DNA of 64,000 nucleotides from CAIVAT01 sp964473485 (GTDB lineage: Bacteria; Bacteroidota; Bacteroidia; Bacteroidales; FEN-979): the NCBI GenBank assembly GCA_964473485.1, contig CAYYPH010000001.1, forward strand, positions 248,001 to 312,000, given 5' to 3'. A program made the translations under genes and the position numbers. A model generated the notes under the pieces. The model did no database searches and was not told the DNA's origin. It was given only the letters and a program-made list of their open reading frames with translations. Positions 43,211-52,220 of this stretch are shown piece after piece (the stretch's first letter is position 1; every line of letters begins with the position of its first letter).

Positions 43211-44701
43211 ATGAAAAGCAAAATGACACTTACGAAATACCAGCAGGAAATGCTCGACGGCAAGCATGGTGAAGCCAAGCAATTCTGCATGGACAAACTT
43301 TTGGACTTCGGCAAAGCAGTTGAGGCCACCGAAATGGTGGATCTTGTCCTTACCCTCAACTGTTGTCCCATCTATGTGAAGGATCGTTTAGAGCCAAAGA
43401 GACTGGCGAAGCTCAATGAATACGACCTGGGACACAGCCCCCTTTACGATCCTATCTTCGCAATGAAGGACGCTCATGTCGAGGACGAATCCGGCACGCA
43501 GTGCGGAAATGATCCATACATGTGCCAGCTCGACAAAAAAGACGAGATATTGGGACCTCCTAACGGTAAACCATGGAACTTCGAGCTACCCGGCAAAGGC
43601 AGCTTCAGGCTCGACATGGAAATGGTCAATGGTTTCCAGGCTGGCTATGACATGCTTATGAAACATGGTTGGCTGCCCTGGCTATCCTGCAACCCTTACC
43701 TCAATACCCGCATCCCCAAGATGGGAGAGTATGCTGCCAGCTCAGAGTCGAGCGCAGCATGTTATATCAATTCCATATTGGGCGCCAGGACGAACAGGGA
43801 AGCCGCCATCAATACGGTTTACTGCGCCTACACCGGCTGTCTTCCAAAGTATGGCACGCACCTCGATGAATATCGTGCTGCCAAGGTAATCATTGAACTG
43901 ACTGATGAGGTCCGCGACAACATCAAGGGAATGGCAGACTGGGGCGCCCTGGGCGCCGCCATCGCCGAGAAAGCTGGCAACAGGATCATGGCAGTGCTTA
44001 ACCTGCCCAAGAAGATGGGCCCGGGGGCAACCAAAAACCTGATATCCTGCGCCTCTCCCGGCATGAACGACCCGATGCTCCACCTGATGGGTTATACACC
44101 GGAGTCTCCGACCCTGGAGGCAGCCTTTAAGGGTAAAATGCCGAAAAATCCTGAAAAATATATTGTTACCATGGACGATGTAGTTGAGATGTACCACCAT
44201 CTAAACGCGATTGCACCAGCTCCGGGACCAGAAAAAGCGAAACCGGTGGACATCGTCTTCTTCGGTTGTCCTCATGCAACCTGGGATGAGGTTCGCGAGG
44301 TAGCCCGCCTTGTGAAGGGTAAAAAGGTAAAGGAAGGTGTTAAGCTTTGGGTGCAGACCGACACACCAACCTATTATATGGCTCAGCACTACGGCGATAC
44401 CAAGATAATCGAAGAAGCCGGCGGTCATATTTTCCACCAAACCTGCATCGCCATGTCACCGATAAGGCACTATCCGAAGGGAACAACCATAGCCACCGAC
44501 AGCTTTAAATATGTGAAGCTGGGAGGCGGTTTCGGACCGAACTGGATCTATGGCAACCCGGAAGCCCTCGTCAATGCGGCAGTGACCGGTGTTTTCACTC
44601 CGACTGCTCGTTGGGAGTACTGGAGCAAACCGCGCAAAAGCCAGCTGGACAGCGAAAAGGAAAAACCGCTGTATCAGGGGGAAAAACCGATGGTCGACTA
44701 A
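43211..44701 (+). CDS. Aconitase X catalytic subunit (DUF521)
   Basis: The 496-residue catalytic chain of aconitase X has the family segments LSCNPYLNTRIPKMGEYAAS (159-178), SILGARTNREAAINT (188-202), HLDEYRA, FFGCPHATWDE (350-360, Cys353) and HQTCIAMSPI (409-418, Cys412). The last two hold likely iron-sulfur ligands. Known AcnX enzymes dehydrate cis-3-hydroxy-L-proline (bacteria) or mevalonate 5-phosphate (archaea). No proline-pathway or mevalonate genes are here, so a different hydroxy acid is likely. The chain is longer than usual, with extra residues around 90-130 (three Cys) and a charged tail. A terminator-like hairpin follows. Confidence 0.9.
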   Translation: MKSKMTLTKYQQEMLDGKHGEAKQFCMDKLLDFGKAVEATEMVDLVLTLNCCPIYVKDRLEPKRLAKLNEYDLGHSPLYDPIFAMKDAHVEDESGTQCGNDPYMCQLDKKDEILGPPNGKPWNFELPGKGSFRLDMEMVNGFQAGYDMLMKHGWLPWLSCNPYLNTRIPKMGEYAASSESSAACYINSILGARTNREAAINTVYCAYTGCLPKYGTHLDEYRAAKVIIELTDEVRDNIKGMADWGALGAAIAEKAGNRIMAVLNLPKKMGPGATKNLISCASPGMNDPMLHLMGYTPESPTLEAAFKGKMPKNPEKYIVTMDDVVEMYHHLNAIAPAPGPEKAKPVDIVFFGCPHATWDEVREVARLVKGKKVKEGVKLWVQTDTPTYYMAQHYGDTKIIEEAGGHIFHQTCIAMSPIRHYPKGTTIATDSFKYVKLGGGFGPNWIYGNPEALVNAAVTGVFTPTARWEYWSKPRKSQLDSEKEKPLYQGEKPMVD

Positions 44702-44724
44702 CAAAAGGACTGTCAAGTCAATTG

Positions 44725-44760
44725 CCGAGCGCCCTTGGAAGATCAAGGGCGTTCGGTTTT
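44725..44760 (+). terminator. Rho-independent terminator inside the cluster
   Basis: A 13-pair stem with one G-T pair (CCGAGCGCCCTTG with CAAGGGCGTTCGG), a six-base loop and TTTT lie between the aconitase-X large subunit and the methyltransferase-like gene. It would end or attenuate the first three-gene transcript. Confidence 0.8.
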
Positions 44761-44820
44761 AATCACTGTAATAATGCTTATCGGATTAATATACATGACC
44801 AATGCAAAAATGATCCTGGC

Positions 44821-46149
44821 ATGAAGGCTCAACTGGAGATTCCCTTTGTCGATACAACTATCATACCTGACAGGAATGCTGGGATAGGGAGTCTTTTGTG
44901 GGATCTTCAGAATACTCATGACCACGACGAACCGCCCCTGTTGGGACCTGTGTTTGCTTTTATCGATGTCGGTGCATCGTGTGCCAGGGTAGCTATTGCC
45001 CTGAAAACGCTTCTGACAACGGATCTCAGGATGGAGGTGGATTATGCAGCTACCGAACTCGCTGAGGTAGTGCCTTACGCAACCGTTACACCGGAAGGAG
45101 ACAGTGCGGAAAAGATGTATAATTATTTGTCCGGGATGATCACTACCAACAGGACCAGGCGCGAAGTCCTGGACTGGCATTATGTGATTGATGGCAATGG
45201 TAAGGTTGCCTCCATCGCCTATTCATACAATCACTTTGGAAATGAAGTTTGGGAATCGTATTTCATGGGCCGCGCCTTCATGATCTCAGGCGAGAAAGTC
45301 GAGTTTCGCGACCCTGCACTGGATGAAATCATGATCCAGGATATTAAAAAGATCGAAGAAAAAATCGATCAGGAAAGGAAGAGGAATGACCATCCAGGCC
45401 AGACTGGACCTTCATGGAACGGGTACAGGATCAAAATGAATCCGCTGGCGGTTGGTCTTGATGAATTCGGAATCAGCTTGCAAAAGACAGATGTTCCTCA
45501 AAGAATCGAAAACAGGCAAAATGTCCTTTATTTGGGAAACGTCCTGAATCATTATCCGCAAGAAGAGCGTGCAAGTGAGCTCGAAAAGATTACGACGAAT
45601 ATGCAGGAAGGCGATATCGTTATTGTCCAGTCGGATGAAATTGAGACAGCTTCTATTGAAGTTCTCAAGGTCAATGGGCAAGGGATCCGGAAAACCCTTG
45701 ATCGAGTCAGGTGGATAAATAGCGGGAAGCTTGAAGTAAGCAAGCCTTTACCAGGTAGGGAATCGTGGCAGCAGATTCATCTGAAACCGGCATTGGAACT
45801 GATAGTGAGTCGACTTAATGACTGTCTCAGAAGAAAATTGAGATCCCCTGAGTGGAATCACGAAGATCATAAACTCCTGGTCCGTCAATTTATTTACCAG
45901 ATTTTCGGAACCTTTTTCAGAGCCATGCCAGTTGAAGAGACTCTCCGTATTGCTATCCGTGAAGCTTTGCGGAGATTGCCCTCAGGGGGAGATCTGAAGG
46001 GGATTCCAGTGTTCCAGGATGATGAGAAAGACGCCTTTGGAGGTGCATTGGGGCTAGATCGGAGTCCCATCGTGTCAGAAGAAGATATAATCAATATGAA
46101 GATATCACTTGCTAACATGGAACGAACACATACAAGAAAAATATTATAA
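44821..46149 (+). CDS. Methyltransferase-like protein of unknown function
   Basis: A 442-residue soluble protein I cannot assign to a named family. Residues 44-58 (VFAFIDVGASCARVA) look like a Rossmann motif I. Residues about 234-275 (NVLYLGNVLNHYPQEERASE, then GDIVIVQSDE) resemble the motif IV-V region of CheR-type SAM methyltransferases. There is no chemotaxis context. The C-terminal 150 residues are helical. The start at 44821 follows the hairpin; an earlier in-frame ATG lies inside the aconitase-X gene and is unlikely. The gap to the PFK-like gene is 8 bases, so the two are probably co-translated. It may modify a cluster product or be an inactive fold. Confidence 0.6.
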   Translation: MKAQLEIPFVDTTIIPDRNAGIGSLLWDLQNTHDHDEPPLLGPVFAFIDVGASCARVAIALKTLLTTDLRMEVDYAATELAEVVPYATVTPEGDSAEKMYNYLSGMITTNRTRREVLDWHYVIDGNGKVASIAYSYNHFGNEVWESYFMGRAFMISGEKVEFRDPALDEIMIQDIKKIEEKIDQERKRNDHPGQTGPSWNGYRIKMNPLAVGLDEFGISLQKTDVPQRIENRQNVLYLGNVLNHYPQEERASELEKITTNMQEGDIVIVQSDEIETASIEVLKVNGQGIRKTLDRVRWINSGKLEVSKPLPGRESWQQIHLKPALELIVSRLNDCLRRKLRSPEWNHEDHKLLVRQFIYQIFGTFFRAMPVEETLRIAIREALRRLPSGGDLKGIPVFQDDEKDAFGGALGLDRSPIVSEEDIINMKISLANMERTHTRKIL

Positions 46150-46157
46150 CAAACCAA

Positions 46158-47303
46158 ATGAAGAAAATAGCAATAAACTTTGGCGGGGGATACATTCCGG
46201 GTCTTAACTCGGTTGTCGCGGGGACCGTTCTTTCCGCAAACGAACTGGGATGGGAAGTCGTTGGTATCCTTGACGGATTCGACGGGCTATTATATCCTGA
46301 TCGTTATCCGGAAGGAGGACTTATAAAATTTAACCCGAAAACAGTTGGTGGAATATCCGGTTCCGTTAGTTCAATTCTTGGAACTGCCGTGAGAAGTGAT
46401 CCTTTCAATGTCCGAACGATTAATGATGATGGTTTTGCTGAGGAGGTGGATATGTCAGAACTTCTGCTTACGAGAATTAAAGAAGAAAACATCGATGCAG
46501 TGATTTCTGTCGTTGGCTCCAGGGCCCTGAGTATCCTTTGGAAACTTAACAAGAAAGGACTGCAGACTGTCTGTATTCCGAAATCTGTCGAAAACGATGT
46601 GGCTGCCACATCACTATCATTCGGTTTCAACAGCGCCCTGAGTTTTGTGACAGAGATGCTCGAACGGGCTCGCATTGCTGCGGAATCGAATCATAAGATA
46701 GGGGTGGTAGAGGTTATGGGAGAAAATTCAGGATGGCTTGCACTTCAGTCAGGGATGGCTGTTTGCGCCGATGCTGTACTGATCCCGGAGATCCCTTTCG
46801 ACCTCAGAAAAATAGTTGCAAAGCTTAAGGAAAAAGCAAACTCAGGCAGGATATCAGGCTTCATCGTAGTGGCAGAGGGTGCAAGACCAGCTGAGGGAAC
46901 CAGTTCCCTGGCAAAAACCACGGAAGATACTATCAAATCATCACTATCTCCGGGGGCCACAGGCAATTCAGGATCAAATATTATTGAACGGTCAGGAAGA
47001 ATGGCAAACGAAGTTGCTATGGAAATCCAAAGGCTGACCGGTCATGAAACCTCTGCCCTTGTTCTAAGCCAGCTGGCACGGGGAGGTAGTCCCAGTGTGG
47101 TTGACAGGCAGCTTGGACTGGGCTATGGAGCCGGAGCTGTACGTGCCCTGAATAGCGGCCAGGGCGGGGTCATGGTAGTCTTCCAGCCGCCTGATCTGAA
47201 ATTTGTCCCCATTACCGAAGCTTTAAATAAGGTAAGAACTGTTCCTGTAAACAGTGAATTCGTACAAATTGCAAAGAATCTTGGTATTTCACTGGGAGAC
47301 TAA
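46158..47303 (+). CDS. Phosphofructokinase homolog with altered active site
   Basis: The 381-residue protein is plainly of the PfkA family: GGGYIPGLNSVV (9-20), SSILGTAVRSDPF (71-83), VVEVMGENSGWLAL (183-196), and SQLARGGSPSVVDRQLG (304-320). The Mg-ATP motif GGDGS is replaced by SVVGS (117-121), and the catalytic TIDND is SVEND (143-147), turning the usual Asp base into Glu. It is therefore unlikely to phosphorylate fructose 6-phosphate in the normal way. Its place between the methyltransferase-like gene and the activase suggests a changed kinase or a sugar-acid enzyme within the pathway. Confidence 0.85.
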   Translation: MKKIAINFGGGYIPGLNSVVAGTVLSANELGWEVVGILDGFDGLLYPDRYPEGGLIKFNPKTVGGISGSVSSILGTAVRSDPFNVRTINDDGFAEEVDMSELLLTRIKEENIDAVISVVGSRALSILWKLNKKGLQTVCIPKSVENDVAATSLSFGFNSALSFVTEMLERARIAAESNHKIGVVEVMGENSGWLALQSGMAVCADAVLIPEIPFDLRKIVAKLKEKANSGRISGFIVVAEGARPAEGTSSLAKTTEDTIKSSLSPGATGNSGSNIIERSGRMANEVAMEIQRLTGHETSALVLSQLARGGSPSVVDRQLGLGYGAGAVRALNSGQGGVMVVFQPPDLKFVPITEALNKVRTVPVNSEFVQIAKNLGISLGD

Positions 47304-47325
47304 ACAGTAAAACCAAAGCGAAAGA

Positions 47326-48264
47326 ATGAATTCAAAAGATATAACCGGGCTGGTATTGAATATCCAGCATTTCTCCACCCATGACGGACCCGGTATCAGG
47401 ACCAATGTTTTCCTGAAGGGCTGCTCGCTTCGTTGCAAATGGTGCTCAAATCCTGAGAGTATCAAATTAAAGCCTGAACTTGGTTACAACCCTGGAAAGT
47501 GCATTGGCAAAAAGGAATGCGGATTCTGCCTGAAGGATGTATGCCCGGAATCAGCTATCTATGTTGTTGATTCAGCAGAAAATTCCGACGATAAGATCAG
47601 GATCAACTGGGACCTGTGTACCAACTGCGGCAAGTGCATTGAAGGATGTCCTACAAATGCTTTGTACATGTTTGGACAGGAGATGACTGTTGAACAGGTA
47701 CTGGATGAGGTGGAACAGGACAGCTCTTTCTACCATGAATCAGGAGGCGGAATAACACTAAGCGGAGGCGAATGCATGCTCCAGGCTGACTTTGCCGGGG
47801 CACTCCTGGTGGAAGCACATAAACGTGGCATAAATACCGCCATAGAGACAGCCTTTAATGTTCCTTGGTCGAATGTGGAGAAAGTTTTGCCACATGTGGA
47901 TGTTGTTCTTCACGATCACAAGGTCACTGATTCTGATCTTCATCATAAATGGACTGCAGTGCCCAATAAAAGGATCAGGGAGAACCAGAAAAGAGCCTAT
48001 GAGACATGGCCTGAGAAAACTTTTATTGCCCGCACACCGGTAATCCCCGGTGTGAATGATGATGAAGAACATATACGGGCGGTGCTTGAATTCATCAGGC
48101 CTTATAAGAATGTAATTGACTATGAGCTGCTGCCATATATGCGTTTTGGGGAAAGCAAATACGGATTTCTTGGAAAGGTATATGAAATGCAGGATTTTGA
48201 CCCCCCGGCAACTGAGGTGATGAGAAAACTACAGGCTATCATAAATGAAGCCTTTGGACGATGA
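47326..48264 (+). CDS. Glycyl radical enzyme activase (radical SAM)
   Basis: This 312-residue activase uses SAM and a 4Fe-4S cluster to place the radical on the Gly of its partner. The radical-SAM motif C33-x3-C37-x2-C40 is in FLKGCSLRCKWCSNPES. A two-cluster ferredoxin insert follows (about 55-110) with CIGKKECGFCLKDVCPES and CTNCGKCIEGCPTNAL, as in activases of non-PFL glycyl radical enzymes. The SAM-binding GGGITLSGGECMLQ is at about 141-154. It almost surely activates the enzyme encoded at 40148, despite four genes in between. Confidence 0.95.
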   Translation: MNSKDITGLVLNIQHFSTHDGPGIRTNVFLKGCSLRCKWCSNPESIKLKPELGYNPGKCIGKKECGFCLKDVCPESAIYVVDSAENSDDKIRINWDLCTNCGKCIEGCPTNALYMFGQEMTVEQVLDEVEQDSSFYHESGGGITLSGGECMLQADFAGALLVEAHKRGINTAIETAFNVPWSNVEKVLPHVDVVLHDHKVTDSDLHHKWTAVPNKRIRENQKRAYETWPEKTFIARTPVIPGVNDDEEHIRAVLEFIRPYKNVIDYELLPYMRFGESKYGFLGKVYEMQDFDPPATEVMRKLQAIINEAFGR

Positions 48265-48287
48265 ACTAAAAAATAAATATAACCTGC

Positions 48288-49880
48288 ATGGAAATTCTTA
48301 AAACATTTCTTGAACAGCAGTCATTACTTTCAATGTTTCTGGTCATAGGACTTGGCTACGCACTTGGAGGGATTAAAATTCACGGTTTTACATTGGGTGC
48401 CGGTGCGGTGCTTTTCGTTGGCCTTGCGGCGGGAATGCTTGCTCCCAAGGCAGCTCCGCCCGCGCTGGTAGGCTCGCTCGGACTGGTCCTGTTTGTCTAT
48501 GGCATCGGAATTCAGTACGGCAAACAGTTCTTCGCCGGTGTCACCAGCCCCTTCGGTCTGAAAGTGAACGGTTTGGTGCTTATGTCGCACATCGCCGGGA
48601 TCGTAGTCTGTTGGCTCGCATGGTCCGCATTTTCAGTCAAGTCATCGGATGTTGCCGGGCTGTACTGCGGTTCTCTGACCAGCACACCGGCCTTACAGGC
48701 GGCCATCAGCGCGGTTGGCAACAATGATCCGGCCCTTGGCTACAGCGTGGCATACCCCTTCGGCTTTATCGCACCGATACTTATAATGTACTTTGCCAAT
48801 GTCTGGATCAAGCGCAAGAATATAACGCCCGCTGGTGCTGGTCTTGTAGTACGAGAGGTTGTGGTTCGCAATCCGCAGATCACAGGTCGACCGCTGTCAG
48901 AGGTGCTCATCCAACTGCCGGAGGGTGTTAGGATTTTCGTCGTCCGGGAAGGAGACCGGAACCGGGTTCCCTCTCCTGACACCGTTCTTGCGCAAAACGA
49001 TATTGTGGCGCTAACGGGCGAATCGGAGGAGGCAATAGAGGGTGCACAACTGCTTATTGGTGAACCTGCAGTCGGACAGATTACAGGTGACCGTGAGGAT
49101 CTTGACTATTTCCGTCTATTCATTTCAAAACCTTCAGTGGTCGGAGTTGCACTGGGCGACCTACAGATACCGGGTGTGCCGGAATTCTCCGTCATGCACC
49201 TGCGCCGGGGAGATACCGACCTTCTCGCACGTCCCAATCTGGTTCTTGAATATGGTGACCGCATCGGGATAATGATTCATCGAAAACACAGGGACGCTGC
49301 ACGCAAGTATTTAGGCGATTCGATCAAGGGAACCACCGAGTTCAGCTATGTGTCGCTCGGCATAGGTCTGGCACTCGGCGTAATTTTGGGCGTAATTCCG
49401 ATCCCGATCCCCGGGCTTGGTATTCTTCGTCTCGGCGTCGCTGGCGGGCCGCTCATCGTGGGTCTCATCCTTGGGCGCATGGGCAGAACCAGAGGCTTGG
49501 TCTGGACCATGCCAATTTCAGCAAATATCATCCTCCGCAATTTCGGACTCACGGTATTCCTGGCGCAGGTTGGCATGGTTTCGGGACCGAAGTTCATCGA
49601 AACGGTGCAGCAGACCGGCTCGATCTTCCTTGCCTGGGGTGCCGCCATTGTTCTCGTGGCAGTGCTCTTCAACCTGCTCGTCGGACATTTCATCTTCAAG
49701 TTGAGCTTTGACGAGCTCCTTGGCTCTACCTGTGGCGTGGCCGCCAATCCGGCCCAGATGGTGTTTGCTTCGAATCTGACAGCAAGTGACCGGACCGATG
49801 TGGTATATGCAATGACATTTCCGACCGGTACTATCATGAAAATACTGCTTTTACAAGTGATGCTGACTATGATGGGATGA
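48288..49880 (+). CDS. Aspartate:alanine-exchanger-type antiporter (AAE/AspT, YidE-YbjL family)
   Basis: The 530-residue membrane protein has two membrane halves of about five helices each (about 5-170 and 355-530). Two TrkA-C/RCK_C regulatory domains (about 185-260 and 270-345) lie between them, the AAE family layout. Conserved GSLTSTPALQAAISAVG (125-141) and GSTCGVAANPAQMVFA (481-496) fit the paired AspT repeats. AspT exchanges aspartate for alanine and, coupled to decarboxylation, builds a proton gradient. The substrate here is unknown but likely an organic acid and its product. The carbonic anhydrase start overlaps its stop as ATGA. Confidence 0.88.
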   Translation: MEILKTFLEQQSLLSMFLVIGLGYALGGIKIHGFTLGAGAVLFVGLAAGMLAPKAAPPALVGSLGLVLFVYGIGIQYGKQFFAGVTSPFGLKVNGLVLMSHIAGIVVCWLAWSAFSVKSSDVAGLYCGSLTSTPALQAAISAVGNNDPALGYSVAYPFGFIAPILIMYFANVWIKRKNITPAGAGLVVREVVVRNPQITGRPLSEVLIQLPEGVRIFVVREGDRNRVPSPDTVLAQNDIVALTGESEEAIEGAQLLIGEPAVGQITGDREDLDYFRLFISKPSVVGVALGDLQIPGVPEFSVMHLRRGDTDLLARPNLVLEYGDRIGIMIHRKHRDAARKYLGDSIKGTTEFSYVSLGIGLALGVILGVIPIPIPGLGILRLGVAGGPLIVGLILGRMGRTRGLVWTMPISANIILRNFGLTVFLAQVGMVSGPKFIETVQQTGSIFLAWGAAIVLVAVLFNLLVGHFIFKLSFDELLGSTCGVAANPAQMVFASNLTASDRTDVVYAMTFPTGTIMKILLLQVMLTMMG

Positions 49881-50494
49881 TTACAATGAGAAACGAATCT
49901 AACTTTACCGCTGAAGAGGCCCTGCAAAGGTTAAAAGACGGAAACCAACGCTTTCTGAAAGGAGAACCTTTTTTAAGCAGTTTTCCTCGCGAAACCCTTG
50001 CTGAACTTGCAAAGGGGCAGAATCCTTTTGCCACAATACTTGGCTGCAGCGATTCGCGTGTCCCTCCGGAGACTATCTTCAATGCAGGACTCGGAGAACT
50101 TTTTGTTGTCCGGGTTGCAGGGAATGTCTTGTCGCAGGAAGTCGCTGGGAGCATTCAATATGCCGGTTCCCACCTTCATACTCCGTTAATTGTCGTGCTC
50201 GGTCATGGAGGATGCGGGGCAGTTCAGGCGGCATTGGCCACTAAATATAAAGGTGCTAAGCAACACTCAAGGATTCAGATACTTGTGGACAATATCCTTC
50301 CGGCCATGAAGGACCTCAATACCGGAATGAAACTGGAAGAGGTGATGGCACAGGCGGTCGAAATGAATGTCCGCTGGACAGTTAAGACGATCATGGAATC
50401 TCCTGAAGGGAAGGCCCGGCAGGCCGAGGGAGTTATGAAGTGCATTGGCGCCATTTACGAAATTGAAACAGGGCGGGTGAGATTTTTACAATAG
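49877..50494 (+). CDS. Beta-class carbonic anhydrase
   Basis: The 205-residue enzyme interconverts CO2 and bicarbonate. Zinc ligands are Cys57 (GCSDSRVPPE, with the Asp59-Arg61 dyad), His110 and Cys113 (LGHGGCGAV), all intact. It lacks a signal peptide, so it is cytosolic. Its ATG overlaps the antiporter stop by four bases, which implies coupled translation and a linked role. That fits a pathway that makes or uses CO2. It is of ordinary length for the bacterial family. Confidence 0.95.
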   Translation: MITMRNESNFTAEEALQRLKDGNQRFLKGEPFLSSFPRETLAELAKGQNPFATILGCSDSRVPPETIFNAGLGELFVVRVAGNVLSQEVAGSIQYAGSHLHTPLIVVLGHGGCGAVQAALATKYKGAKQHSRIQILVDNILPAMKDLNTGMKLEEVMAQAVEMNVRWTVKTIMESPEGKARQAEGVMKCIGAIYEIETGRVRFLQ

Positions 50495-50536
50495 AAAAGT
50501 ATCTAATATCCAAATACAAAAGAAAGGAAATAAAAC

Positions 50537-51400
50537 ATGAATGAATTTTTATCACATGCATTGACACCGGTAATCCTTGTCTATGTGATCAGTGGAATGC
50601 TGGCACTGGGTTTAAGTCAGACGGTCAAACAAATTATTGAACCGCTTAAAAATATACGTATTACAATCTCAGCGATTGTCGCGAGCTACATCATCCTACC
50701 TCTTCTTGCCACCTTCATTGCGAGGCTATTTGGACTTGATATGGCAATAAGATATGGACTTGTGCTGTTGGCCATGGCCGCCGGAGCTGAGGTAGGTCCG
50801 ATATTTACAGCCAAATCCAATGCCAATGTTTCACTTGCAGGCGGTATTCTTGCCATGTCGATTGCCATCACGATCATATACATCCCTGTTATGATCGGAG
50901 TGTTTCTCCCTAATGTTGAAATCGACGTTAAACATCTTGTATTAAAGCTGGTACTCACAATAGTGGCGCCCCTGATTTTAGGTCTCTTTATAAGATCACG
51001 ATTTGAGAAGATAGCTCATAATGCTGAAAAGTACCTGCATCTGATTTCACGCCTGTTCGTAGTTTTACTGCTGTTGACGCTCGTTGGGCTTTATTACAAG
51101 CCATTCATTGGTTTGCTCGGAACCTATTCAATACTTGCGGGAGTGATTTATATCGTTGTCGCCTTTGCGATCGGTTACTTGCTTGGATTACCGGAACGCG
51201 GTACAATGCTTGCCATGGGCTTTGCCCATGGTGCACGAAATGCCAGTGTTGCAGTAATAGTTGCAAGTAGTGCATTTCGTGATCAACCAGATGTAATGTT
51301 GATGATTGCAACGATGGTTATACTTATGCTGGCGCTACTGATACCTGCATCTTCATTTTTCAAAATCAAAACGGATAGTAAGGCAAAAACCACTCACTAA
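50537..51400 (+). CDS. Bile acid:sodium symporter-family (BASS) transporter
   Basis: This 287-residue inner-membrane protein has about nine or ten hydrophobic segments and the BASS fold: GLVLLAMAAGAEVGPIFTAKSNANVSLA (quoted part GAEVGPIFTAKSNANVSL) in the first half and GFAHGARNASVAVIVAS (about 229-245) in the second, the latter close to the conserved crossover motif. The plant and bacterial members import organic anions such as pyruvate, pantothenate or bile acids with Na+. In this cluster it is a candidate importer of the carboxylate substrate. It starts 42 bases after the carbonic anhydrase. Confidence 0.87.
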   Translation: MNEFLSHALTPVILVYVISGMLALGLSQTVKQIIEPLKNIRITISAIVASYIILPLLATFIARLFGLDMAIRYGLVLLAMAAGAEVGPIFTAKSNANVSLAGGILAMSIAITIIYIPVMIGVFLPNVEIDVKHLVLKLVLTIVAPLILGLFIRSRFEKIAHNAEKYLHLISRLFVVLLLLTLVGLYYKPFIGLLGTYSILAGVIYIVVAFAIGYLLGLPERGTMLAMGFAHGARNASVAVIVASSAFRDQPDVMLMIATMVILMLALLIPASSFFKIKTDSKAKTTH

Positions 51401-51412
51401 AAATCAACCGGT

Positions 51413-52147
51413 ATGTTAAATGCATTTCTGTGGGGCTTACTGGCCACATCTTCCCTTGTCATTGGTGGCGTGATCGCGTCCCGTTTTTCGCTCAGCAAAC
51501 GTACCATCGGGATCATCCTGGGCTTTGGTGCAGGGACACTGATCTCAGCCATTTCCTATGAATTGATCTTTGAATCCGTTAAACTAGCCAAAGGAACCGG
51601 ATTCCCGGGATTCGGGTTTCTCACTGGGGCGTTTGTCTTCTTTTTCGCCGACTGGCTGATCGCAAAATTTGGCGCAGTTGACCCCATGGACCAGGATGGA
51701 CCGGCACAATCTCGTCTCATCGTACCGATGGTGCTTGCAATCATCCTTGACGGAATACCGGAATCCATCGTGATCGGGCTGGGAATTTTTGAAGGGGGAG
51801 CAGTGAGCCTGGCAATGCTGGTGGCCGTGTTCATATCCAACTTACCTGAAGCAATTGCCGGGACGACAGGAATGAAATCCAGCGGATGGAGCAGGAAAAA
51901 GATCACAATTTTATGGTTGGGAATTGCGCTGGTGTGCGCCTTTGCCACCGTAGCTGGTTTTAGCCTTTTCTCAGGGGCATCCGATCACTGGTTGGCGTTT
52001 ATCCAATCGTTTGCAGGAGGGGCTATCCTTATGATGCTGGCCAATTCTATGATCCCGGAAGCCTATGAACACGGTGGTAAATGGGCGGGAGTATTTACGG
52101 TGCTGGGATTCTTCATCTCAGTGCTGATCATAGTTTTCGAAAATTAA
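51413..52147 (+). CDS. ZIP-family metal transporter
   Basis: The 244-residue membrane protein has about seven hydrophobic segments and the ZIP traits: GFGAGTLISAISYELIFE (about 42-59), AIILDGIPESIVIGLGIFEGG (about 105-125, with Asp, Glu and helix-IV/V polar residues), FISNLPEAIAG, and a closing NSMIPEAYEHGG. ZIP proteins bring Zn, Fe or Mn into the cytosol. The metal is unknown. It could serve the zinc enzyme and iron-sulfur enzymes of the cluster, or be an unrelated passenger. It starts 12 bases after the BASS gene, so it is probably co-transcribed. Confidence 0.85.
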   Translation: MLNAFLWGLLATSSLVIGGVIASRFSLSKRTIGIILGFGAGTLISAISYELIFESVKLAKGTGFPGFGFLTGAFVFFFADWLIAKFGAVDPMDQDGPAQSRLIVPMVLAIILDGIPESIVIGLGIFEGGAVSLAMLVAVFISNLPEAIAGTTGMKSSGWSRKKITILWLGIALVCAFATVAGFSLFSGASDHWLAFIQSFAGGAILMMLANSMIPEAYEHGGKWAGVFTVLGFFISVLIIVFEN

Positions 52148-52220
52148 GAATGACACCCTTTGCATGCTTAAATCCCTGTTGAACTAAGGACTTATCCACC
52201 CTATTACCAAACTGAAACTG

